A stretch of 64,000 nt of DNA. Origin: Nannochloris sp. 'desiccata' (lineage: Eukaryota > Chlorophyta > Trebouxiophyceae > Chlorellales > Chlorellaceae). Position numbers and translations under genes: made by a program. This document shows, piece by piece, positions 45,152 through 54,098 of this stretch. The notes beneath the pieces were generated by a model, which saw only the letters and a list, made by a program, of their open reading frames with translations, ran no database searches and was not told the DNA's origin. How positions within the stretch are numbered: position 1 is the first letter of the stretch; each line of letters begins with the position of its first letter. Location: contig JAGTXX020000005.1 of assembly GCA_019044685.2 (NCBI GenBank), positions 744,001-808,000 on the forward strand, in the 5' to 3' direction.

Positions 45152-46275
45152 GATTGAGGATCTTACATGTGGCCCAGTCCCACCGCCCTGGTGAGAGAGT
45201 CAGGTGACTCGCAGGCTTCCCTATAACATGGGAATGTATAAAGAGTAGAAAAAAGACAAGAGTCTAGAATTGAGGTTAGCCAACCCAAAAACATAAGCAT
45301 GGGGCGGTGAATATGCAAAACGCCACCAACCACCATACCTGGCGGTAATGAGCAAAAGGCAAAAACCCTAGATTTTAACTCAAGAAAGGTGATAGATAAC
45401 CAGAGATACTTTGATTACCCATCAATACAACATAAAAAATGTTGAGCAAAGAATGAATTCTTCACTGGAAAGGATCCAGATCCATTTTTCAGGGTCTGAA
45501 TGAAAAGAGCGGCGTTTCAGAAACGCCACTGGGAGGTATGATAAGAAGCACCATACAAAAAGAGGGGTTTTATTGGTGATAAATCAGTCAAGTAAAACCA
45601 GGTCGTGCAGAAATCTCTGCGCGAGTATTGAAAGAGTAGAGAAAAAGCTGCCCACCACCAATCCACGGCATATGACGGTGAATATGCAAAACGCCACCAA
45701 CCACATGCAAGGGAATGATGTTGGACCTCTCATCACTACTCAGTTGAGGAACGAGGTTTCCCTGCGTTGTTTTGCTGAGATAGCTTAATCAATAAAAGAT
45801 TATTGATGGTAGAAATCCTGCCTCCCAGTGGGTGGCAGCATCGGGGCTCGATGGCAAGCACCCGAATATGGGGGTTAAAAAGTCAGCGTGATGGAGTCCA
45901 GCGGACCCGGGGGCTGAAGAAGCTCGAATATAGAGGTGAGTTATGAGGCTCTCCATCTATCTTCGATCTGTGAAACAACGTGCAGAGGTTGATTTCTGAA
46001 GTGTTTAAATTGCCGGTTAGTTGAGAAAATAAATCCTCAAATACCGCATTATTAGAGACCGCGTGGCCTCAGATAGCTCCAATATAATTAGAGCTATAAT
46101 ATACATCCCCCCGCTGACGGCGAAAGCACGCAACGGGAGAGTTTTAGTTTGTCGATCAAAGAATGCTAACGAAAAAAATATTTTTTTCGCTGAACACCTT
46201 TGATATATAATCCCAGCACTTTGAGAGGGAGCCAATTAACAAAAGGAGTTACTTGGTTCCCTCTCAAAATAGCTG
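45152..46275 (-). mobile_element. LINE 3' remnant, tandem unit B
   Basis: Near-copy of unit A, directly abutting it. Small differences include extra or missing single bases (for example gggggttaaaa/ggggttaaaa) and point changes. Tandem duplication of an already decayed LINE fragment is the simplest reading. It ends 140 bases before the permuted tRNA gene. Confidence 0.8.
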
Positions 46276-46417
46276 AAATCGATTAATATGCCGTTTTTGA
46301 CGTTTCCGTACGATATGTACTGCACGAAATCAGCTTTTGGCGCTTTTCGCCTCGGAATGACGATAACGGCTGGGCCAGACCGCTCAGGAATAATCGCTGC
46401 CGGAGGTGCCCTACGCG

Positions 46418-46497
46418 AGCTGGAAGTCGTGGGTTCGAATCCCTCTAGGAGCAATAGTAGCTCCTATAACTCAGTAGGTTAGAGTGCTAGTCTTATG
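46418..46497 (+). tRNA. Circularly permuted tRNA-Ile (anticodon UAU)
   Basis: The 3' half comes first: A38 and anticodon-stem strand GCTGG (46418..46423), variable loop AAGTC, T-stem GTGGG, T-loop TTCGAAT, CCCTC, acceptor strand TAGGAGC (46446..46452) and discriminator A. After a 6-base spacer (ATAGTA) comes the 5' half: acceptor strand GCTCCTA (46460..46466), D-arm ACTC-AGTAGGTTA-GAGT, G26, anticodon-stem CTAGT and CTTATG with anticodon TAT (46494..46496). All seven acceptor pairs and four D-stem pairs match. The anticodon stem forms with two G-U pairs, and the T-stem has one T-T mismatch. A pol III T5 terminator follows at 46502. The B box therefore precedes the A box. No CCA is encoded. 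Precursor circularisation by the tRNA splicing machinery is known for such genes; the flanks TGCG and CGCG can pair near the join. Confidence 0.85.
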
Positions 46498-46501
46498 CGA
46501 C

Positions 46502-46506
46502 TTTTT
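46502..46506 (+). terminator. Pol III T-run terminator
   Basis: Five T residues four bases after the 5' half of the permuted tRNA. Confidence 0.75.
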
Positions 46507-47044
46507 GCCACTCAAATCCTTCGAAAAGACCAAGAAGCGTTGGATGACATTTTCAAATTTCAATTCCGACAACATTGGCACCCAATCTCGGGCATAACTT
46601 AGAATTTCCCGCTTCCCCTAGTTCCTCAACTGTGTGTTTCCAGGCGCTTTCTTTTTGAATTGCCACACTCATACTGCAAAACTCATACGATGGATATGAC
46701 TGGAAGGGGCAAAGGTGAAGACAGCGTCGGCACCAGGGCTCTTTTTTTGTACTATCAAAAGACTTTAGGGTTTAGGGTCTGTTAGTGTCATCCTCCAAGG
46801 CGGAAGCAAATTTTGGAGGTTACAAAGTAGCATGGAGTGGAAGTAAGTCTACACATATCCCAACGGTGCATTGAAATCGTGGAGAAATCGTTTGCTTTCT
46901 ATCAACTAGCATGCAGCTGTCGATCATTTACACCTTTTGGGCGGCGTAAGAAATCGGCGGTCTATTATGTTTTTACAGATATACTATTGATTATTAGTAT
47001 CAGGAGACCAATAAATTTACCAGGTTGTTCAATGCGGAATTATT
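46507..47044. other. Intergenic; contains TTTAGGG-like pair
   Basis: About 540 bases with no supported gene. Near 46765 is ctttagggtttagggtc, two units of the plant-type telomere repeat, which is also the telo-box (AAACCCTAA) on the other strand. Confidence 0.5.
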
Positions 47045-48132
47045 TTACTCCTTCAAGCATTCCATGGCAAGAGCCTTCTCCTCCACCAACTCCTCTCCGG
47101 TAATCTTCATCTTTTCAGCGCTCCGAGCATCAATATCAAGTCCCTGAACAATCTCCCACTTGCCATCTTTGCAAGAAACAGGGAAAGAATACATCACACC
47201 CTCAGGAGCACCATAGCTGCCATCAGAAAACACCCCCATTGATACCCAAGTACCTTCAGGGGTACCCAGCACCCAGTTATGGATGTGATCGCAAGCAGAA
47301 GAACCAGCAGAAAGGGCAGAAGAAAGACCACGAGCCTTGATAATAGCAGCACCGCGCTGCTGAACGACATCAACAAACTCTCCATCCAAGTAAGCATCAT
47401 CATTGACAACTTCCCTTGCAGGCTTGCCATCAATGGTCGCATGGTTGACATCAGGGTATTGAGTAGAAGAGTGGTTGCCCCAAATAATAGTATTCTTAAC
47501 CTTGGTGATGTGGGTACCAGTGCGCTCAGAGAGCTGACCGAGGGCACGGTTGTGGTCTAAGCGGGTAAGGGCAGTGATGTTCTCAGCAGGGATGGAAGGA
47601 GCGTTTTCTTTCAAGATCAGAGCATTGGTGTTGGCAGGGTTAGCAACGACCACAACGCGCACATCACGAGATGCAAGGCGTTCAAGAGCTGATGCCTGAG
47701 CCTTGTAGATGGCTACATTCTTCGCCATCACGTCCTTGCGTTCCATACCTGCCTTACGAGGGAAGCCGCCAACCAAGATTGCCACATCAACGTCCTTGAA
47801 GGCAACTTCAGGATCAGTGGTGGCAACAACACCGGAGAGTAGAGGAAGAGCAGCATCGACCAGCTCCATACGCACGCCCTCAAGGGCCGTGGCAGCAGGT
47901 TCAATATCGAGCAGATGCAAGATTACTGGCTGGTCAGGGCCAAGGGCAGCGCCACGAGCGATCAAGGGGCAAATTGCATACCCAATTTGACCTATATGTT
48001 GTAAATGAAAGACAAATGATAAGTTGGGCGTCCAAGGAGATGGCGGTGGAGTGATTGCTCTGATCTTAGTTGGTTGGGATACATCTTACCTGCAGCTCCA
48101 GTGACCAAAATGCGCTTAGGTGCGGTAGCCAT
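47045..48132 (-). CDS. MDH: Malate dehydrogenase, cytosolic NAD type
   Basis: Exons on the minus strand are 48132..48090 and 47991..47045 with a 98-base phase-1 intron (GTAAGA...ATATAG), giving 329 aa. It interconverts malate and oxaloacetate with NAD. The Rossmann motif VTGAAGQIGYA is formed across the intron. Then come [11 protein letters not shown], the mobile-loop arginines in [39 protein letters not shown] (Asp and substrate-binding Arg) and the catalytic His in [14 protein letters not shown]. These place it with cytosolic rather than mitochondrial or plastid forms. There is no transit peptide. It is divergent from MOT1 with about 240 bases between starts. Confidence 0.94.
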
Positions 48133-48371
48133 GACTGCCTATTGATTGCTTGATAAGAAACGATGTTAATGACTTTTGGGTTTTTCGAAAAGGGTCGTAT
48201 TTAGTAGGGGTAAGGGTCTCAAGAGGCCGCCCGACTCAACGAGGGCTCGCTCAAACTCAAATCAACTCTGCCTGAAAATTGCATCAAGTTCCCGTAAATG
48301 ACCACATTGTGCATTTTGATGAAGCCAAATATTCAGCTTTTCGTGTGCATCTGCGGAGAAGAGCATCAGAA

Positions 48372-50168
48372 ATGCTGTCTAGCGCAAGGAAGAGATGTAG
48401 GTCAGAGGTGGCAAATTTCTGGACCCACCTAACTTTGGCCGAGATGTCGGGGGCTCTGGGGGATCTAGGGACATTCTTGCCTTTATTGGTACGTATTCGA
48501 GCGCCTGATCTGTATGAATGTTGAAGACCGTTGATCATCTGGGTCGATTTTGTCTCTTCATCTCACCGCTCGGCTCTCTTTCTTAACTTTTATTGTTCTT
48601 AACAATTCTTGCAGGTTGGCTTGGTGAAAATAGCTGGATTGGATCTCGGTACCACCCTATTATTCACTGGCATATACAACGTCATTACTGGCTTATCCTT
48701 TGATATCCCTATGCCTGTTCAACCAATGAAAACCATTGCTGCGGTCGCCCTTGCAGAACCTGGTGCTTTAACCATTCCTCAGATTATGGCAGCGGGTATC
48801 TTTGTATCCTCCTGTATACTTGCGTTTGGAGCTACAGGTCTCATGGGTTTAGTCACCAGGTTGATTCCTACCGCAGTGATCAGAGGAATGCAACTCGGTC
48901 TCGGTTTGCAGCTGGCGTTAAAAGGGTGGCAGCAAGTGTGGTATACAAATGCAAAGGGGCCACCCACACGACAAGCATGGACACCTGAAGGGCTTGTATT
49001 AGGTCTTGCTGCTGTACTATTTATATTTCTGACAATATATCCTCGAAAGAAGAAGCAACAGGATGCAAGCAACACACATATTGCAACCATCACTGAACCA
49101 TCAGCCCCTTTAGAAGAGGGCTCTGATGGTGATGCTTCTGGTAGTGGTAAAAAGGTAGAAGATGAGGATGAAGAGCAAGAAGAGATCTCAGTCACTGTAG
49201 TTACTGTCGAAAACCAGAACAACAGTAGTATTTTGCTACCTTCAACCACCTCTACTCCTATCCAACAAAAAGACCGAAGGACATCATTTTGGCAAAAAGC
49301 ATTGCAGCCACTCTGGGCTTTAGGAGACGCTGCTTCTGCTGCTATTTCACCACCATCCAATAGCGATGACTCTTCTCCTTCTTCTTCTTCTTCTTCTTCT
49401 TCTTCAAAAACACCTGTTATTTGCTGTAGTACTGCTTCCATTTCTACCCCTTTGATCCCTGCAGCTTTAATAATAGTGGTCCTTGGTGTTATTCTTACCA
49501 TTGCCTTCTCTCCAGAAGTGCTTTCTTCCTTAGCAATAGGCCCTTCCACGCCGCAAATCATCGTTCCTTCCGCGTTAGATTGGAAGACAGGTATTCTACG
49601 TGCTGGTCTTCCTCAGCTACCTCTCACTGCATTCAATTCGGTGTTGTCTGTGTGTCAATTAGCTGAACAGCTTTTTCCGACGAGACCCGCTCGTCCGTCG
49701 ACTGTTGCCGCCAGTGTTGGAGCAATGAATTTATTTGGGTGCTGGTTCGGAGCTATGCCTTCCTGTCATGGCGCTGGTGGGCTTGCTGGGCAAGTTCGTT
49801 TCGGGGCTCGCTGGGGGACAGCACCTGTGTTTCTAGGTTTGATAAAAATTGGGTTATCACTCTTGTTTGGATCATCGTTATTTTCATTGCTGCAACAATT
49901 TCCTACTCCCCTGCTTGGCGCCATGCTCGTATTTGCTGGCATGGAGCTGGCTGCAGTTGCAAAGGGGCAGACAGGAGAACGCGGGGTTGCTATTATGTTG
50001 TTTACAGCTGCGGTTGTGCTGGGTATGAACAATGTCGCTGTCGGTGTAATTTCAGGATTGATTGCAGCGTATTTGTTAGCTGCGAGAGATTATTTGGTGG
50101 ATTATGTATACTTTTTAAAGAATAAAGGGGGAAGCAGGAGGAAAAGAAGTGCAGAAGCAGCGGTGTAG
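48372..50168 (+). CDS. MOT1: MOT1-type molybdate transporter
   Basis: Exons are 48372..48488 and 48615..50168 with a 126-base phase-0 intron (GTACGT...TTGCAG), giving 556 aa. MOT1 is a high-affinity molybdate transporter related to SULTR but without a STAS domain. Both signature blocks are present: FDIPMPVQPMKTIAAVAL and MPSCHGAGGLAGQVRFGAR. The start LAEMSGALGDLGTFLPLL is also typical. It has about ten membrane helices. Between helices, residues about 175-290 form a hydrophilic insertion with an acidic run (EDEDEEQEE), glutamine/threonine-rich stretches and a poly-Ser encoded by a (TTC)n tract; known MOT1 proteins are shorter (about 450-500 aa). Molybdate feeds molybdenum cofactor for nitrate reductase. 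ATG 48372 is the first in frame. Confidence 0.92.
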
Positions 50169-50566
50169 AGTATTATTTTTTATCACCGCCACTGCCACCG
50201 CCGTCATCTCTGTTATTTGCATTTCACAATTTCTTTTTATTTTTGGTTACCAGTTCATTGTGTCGTCCTACATATGCCTTATTCTTCTGTATCATACCTT
50301 TCTGTACCGGCATTTAGTAAATATACACTGTAAAATCTGTTGAGAAATTTGAAAAAACTTAGAGCCAACCAGCATTTAGGGTTTGTGGGGAAGAAAAAAT
50401 ATGCCAGACCAAATCCTTAGAAAAAACACTGCTATCTGCGCTCGTTTCTGGTCACATTTCTATATACAATTGGACTTTCAGAACGCCTAGTGCGTCTACA
50501 GTGGGCACACTTTACACATTTGGGGTCTGGCGGCCAGGCGTGTGCTCTACGCAGGAATTGGAAATT
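50169..50566. promoter_or_regulatory. MOT1 3' flank and bHLH promoter
   Basis: About 400 bases. A telo-box-like tttagggttt lies near 50376, about 190 bases upstream of the bHLH start. No gene. Confidence 0.5.
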
Positions 50567-51690
50567 ATGGAATTTCCTTGGAGCTCAGGAGGTCTACCTC
50601 CACCAGCGGAAGGTGAACTCAATCTCCTTGGCGGGGATAACATCCTCTTAGACTTGGACGAGAAAACTTTGCAGGTAAGCGGCGAATTTTCAAATGATTA
50701 GTCACGTAGACTGCATGGCCAGACCTTCTATCACTGTTTAAACACTGTTTTTTTGGTCAAGCGCCCTCGACTTTTGCATTGGGTTAACCTTATCCCCTTT
50801 CAATCTTGCAGTGCCTTATTGGCGGTTCTACGCTTCCTCCACTGGAAGACGATGAATTACCTGGCCCCAGTGGTGTAGTTAAGCGCAGGCGTGCTGAGAA
50901 GAACTTTAATTCCTGGCTTGCAGAACTCGGTAATGAACCTGATGCAGAAACCGACGGAGATGCGACTGGAGCTGAAGAAGAAGCAGGACCGAGTGGACGC
51001 CGTGTCGGCAAGCGTGGCCGCCCCATGAGTGACGCTGCTGTAGCTAAGGCAAATCGTGAGCGTGCTCGCCGTGAACGTCTTAATGAGTATTTGGATGAGC
51101 TTTCTAAGCTTTGTGACCCTAGTGGTAAAGGAATCAAGGGTGACAGAGTATCCATCGTTGCCGATGCCATTCGTGTAGTGCAACAGCTGCGTGTAGAAAA
51201 CAACCAACTAAAACAGCTGAATAAATTTTTGGAAGAGCGAACAGGAGCATTGGAACGTGCACGCGCCCAAGCCATGTTTCAGCATGCAGCTGCCGCACAA
51301 ATGCAGCAACGACAGCAACAAGTACTGCAAAACCAGGCGCAGCCACAACAAAAGCAACAACAACAACAGCAAGTAGAAGAGAACAAGGGTGCCCAAGAGG
51401 AGATTACTCCTTACACTGAAGAGGAAGCACCTGCTCCAGCAGCACCAGCAACGGGACCCAGTGTCACCTCTGAACTTCCAGCAGCACCCGCTGGTCACGT
51501 CTATGTTTCTATTCCTATCGAGTCTTTAGGTGCACATATGGTATCGATTAAGCAGGAACACATGAATGGAGGTGCTACAGCAATGATAGCAGTCCCTGAG
51601 TCATCGCTTCCACCTGGTGCACCCCCTGTCGCTTGGCTGCCTGCTCCTGATTTAACACAGGATCAGAAACTGCGCCCACCTGCAGCATAG
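50567..51690 (+). CDS. bHLH transcription factor, ILR3/IVc-like
   Basis: Exons are 50567..50674 and 50812..51690 with a 137-base phase-0 intron (GTAAGC...CTTGCAG), giving 328 aa. In plants subgroup IVc bHLHs (ILR3, bHLH34/104/115) activate iron-deficiency genes. A basic region (KANRERARRERLNEYLDEL) with Glu and Arg in DNA-contacting positions leads into helix-loop-helix (GDRVSIVADAIRVVQQLR) and a leucine-zipper-like extension (about residues 105-175). The loop and zipper match IVc. The C-terminus ends QDQKLRPPAA, closely resembling the ILR3 tail ending LRPPVA that the iron-sensing E3 ligase BRUTUS binds. The middle is Gln/Ala low complexity. Nuclear location and iron role are inferred. Confidence 0.88.
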
Positions 51691-51975
51691 GTTGTAGTTT
51701 TAGTTGGTTGATTTTTAAATTCTTCTTTCTTATATACAGAGACACTCTTTCTCTCTCTCACAATGATCATATATTCCTCTAAAACAATTTTAAACTGTTT
51801 TATCTCTTTTTTTTTATAAACTTTCATCAATCAAATAATGATGCACACATTTTTGCTCGCTTGCTCTCCTTGGAAAATTAATGTTGAGCTCCTTGTCTTT
51901 AGACATTCTACACTAGATTTATTTGTTACAGTACGATTGTAAAGAAAAGTACAATAAGTTATAGAGCTGTGAGAA
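51691..51975. other. Convergent 3' flanks bHLH/LCB1
   Basis: 285 T-rich bases between the convergent genes. No gene. Confidence 0.5.
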
Positions 51976-53582
51976 CTAAGATCTCCTAGCAGTAGATTTC
52001 AAAATTCTTCTTGCACTGGCAGCCAATGCAGCTACGGCCTTGTCTACATCTTGAGAAGTATGCGCAGCAGAGAGAGCAACACGCACGCTAGGCGGTGGAC
52101 GGTACGCTGCTTCCAAATGCGAGTATTTAGATACAGCAAACAATACACCTTCTTTATCTAAACAATCCTCTACTAGCTGTTGCAGCAATAAATCTCCGGC
52201 TGGGTAGTCGGCATGAGTGGCAGGTGTAGGATCTAAACGGAGATGTACTAATGGAGAAGTAGCACTCTCTGCTCCACCTACTACGTGTAAACCATTAATC
52301 TTAGCATCTGCAGCACCAGATCGAAAGCGCTGTGCATTGCTACGTGCTTTCTTAGAGCGTTCTCCTCCTTCGCTGGCAATAATTGCCAAAGCAGCTGTGC
52401 CTGCTGAAGCCAAGTATGGCGGCAGAGACGCAGAAACAACAGTATCCAGCACCACTAAGTCTTTGATGATCTACAATTTCACGATCTCCCGCACAGAATC
52501 CACCAATAGTAGCTAAAGAATTGCCTAGAGAAGCAGCTACAATTTCAACATCATCTGCATTCAAACCTGCTTCCTCAATCGCTCCCCTTCCTGAAGCACC
52601 AAGCACACCCAACCCTACAGAATCATCCACAATCAATCTATATTTAAATTTATTCTTTAATATTGCTATTTCAGCTAATGGAGCTACTTCTCCTGTGTTT
52701 GCATATACTCCTTCTACTATAACAAAGCGGCGGTTTAAAGGACGACTCTGCTTACGGTCTTCTGCTGCTATTTGTTCGAGAATACGCTGCAAATCAGCTA
52801 CATCATTGTGTTTGAAATACAGTACTCGCGCTCTAGATAAACTACATCCGTTACGGATAGCGTAGTTGCACCCTTCATCAGCTACAATCACATCCTTGCG
52901 GTTGGCAAAGGCCGGGATGATGGAAGGTAACGTAGCAAGATCGTAAGAATAAAGAATAGCTTCTTGCGTACCCATATATTTAGCTAATGCTGCTTCAAGT
53001 TCTAAATGTACATCTAATGTTCCGTAGAATCCACGAGGGCCACAAGAACCAACTCCAAACCGACGAATAGTGGCATGAGCTGCAGCAAGGATATCTCGGT
53101 GGCCTGCTAATCCTAGGAAATTGAGGGAGACGAAATACTAATAACCCGGCACGTCCATTGATAGTAGCTACGCGCCCTATAGTAGAGGTATTCACCAAAG
53201 GCGAATCTACCCAAGCACGTTGGAACTCCGTCAGAGGAGCACCAAGAGGCTCTGGTTGCCATTCATCACAGAGTTCTTGGACTTCCTTTTCAGATAATGG
53301 GCGATCTGAATTGCTTCGAGACGGTTTAGAACTTGATTGGACGAGTAAATACAGAATTACTAACAGTAAGGAGCCTTCAAGCACCAAGTGGCCGTGGTGT
53401 TCAATAAACCTGGCTGGGTGCCAAGCACCACCAGGACGGAGACGCGCCCAAGCTTCTACGCGTGCATAATGGAGCCGCTCTAGCTGTGGCACGGCTTCTC
53501 GGGCTTCAGGAATGTTGCTCAGCGCTACAATGGCAAAACAGACCAGAGTGGCCAGAGGCAAAATGCGTGCGATAAAACCCAT
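51976..53582 (-). CDS. LCB1: Serine palmitoyltransferase subunit LCB1, with two frame breaks
   Basis: One intronless gene read in three frames on the minus strand: 53582 to about 53135, then to about 52436, then to 51976, roughly 530 aa in all. LCB1 pairs with catalytic LCB2 in the ER to make 3-ketosphinganine from serine and palmitoyl-CoA. An N-terminal membrane helix (HLVLEGSLLLVILYLLV) is followed by LNFLGLAGHRDI, GVGSCGPRGFYGTLDVH, LYSYDLATLPSIIPAF, DVIVADEGCNYAIRNG, FKHND, GRFVIVEGVY-like and DDSVGLGVLGASGRG, matching plant LCB1. As expected for LCB1 there is no PLP lysine (GGFCAGD in its place). Both breaks need the same +1 step, each at a TTT run (53135..53133 and 52436..52434), with perfect family continuity on either side. 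Sequencing error, pseudogene or frameshifting are all possible. Confidence 0.85.
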
Positions 53583-54098
53583 TTTTTAGTCTTTGTCGAA
53601 CCAAATACGGATATCAACAGACTTGACCAAGATAATGGGCGGTCTTTAATGGCTAGTCATGCACAAAGAGCGTTGGAAAAAGTTGCAATCAATCTGATTT
53701 CTATGTTTAATAGCAGGTAGCTAAAAATGTAGCAATACTGGTGGTTGATAGAGTTTCTCAGTGAACAAATAGTATTGATCAAGATAATGTAATAGTATTT
53801 TTTGAGTCGTGGATTTGTGTTAAGAGCTCATTTTCATTGCTCTGGAAAGACAAATTGGTTGTGTACCCGGGTAGCAGTGAAAGTTCGAAAACACCTCTAT
53901 GTGCCGCATGTGCAGTAAATTCCAACTTAGTTAATCATATTTCTGCTGCGTGGAAGCGCTGCTACGTTCTAAATCTCTCGAACTTCCGGAAGATTGCCTT
54001 GAGAATCTTTTTTTACAACTGTGATCACCTGCCTAGTCGATGGCCAAGTAAATTATACTGATCCTATTCACCGAGCCTGTACTAAAAACGAATAAGGA
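53583..54098. promoter_or_regulatory. Divergent intergenic region LCB1/XPO1
   Basis: About 515 bases between divergent starts and presumably both promoters. A 74-codon frame at 53837 has no family resemblance. Confidence 0.5.

Noticed and set aside
46690..46750. ATG followed by TGRGKGEDS, like a histone N-terminus
   Set aside because: The similarity ends after six residues and the frame stops soon after; probably chance.
53095..53145. Tiny intron to explain the first LCB1 frame break
   Set aside because: A GT...AG pair of about 33 bases exists, but removing it deletes the conserved LNFLGL block, so a one-base break fits better.
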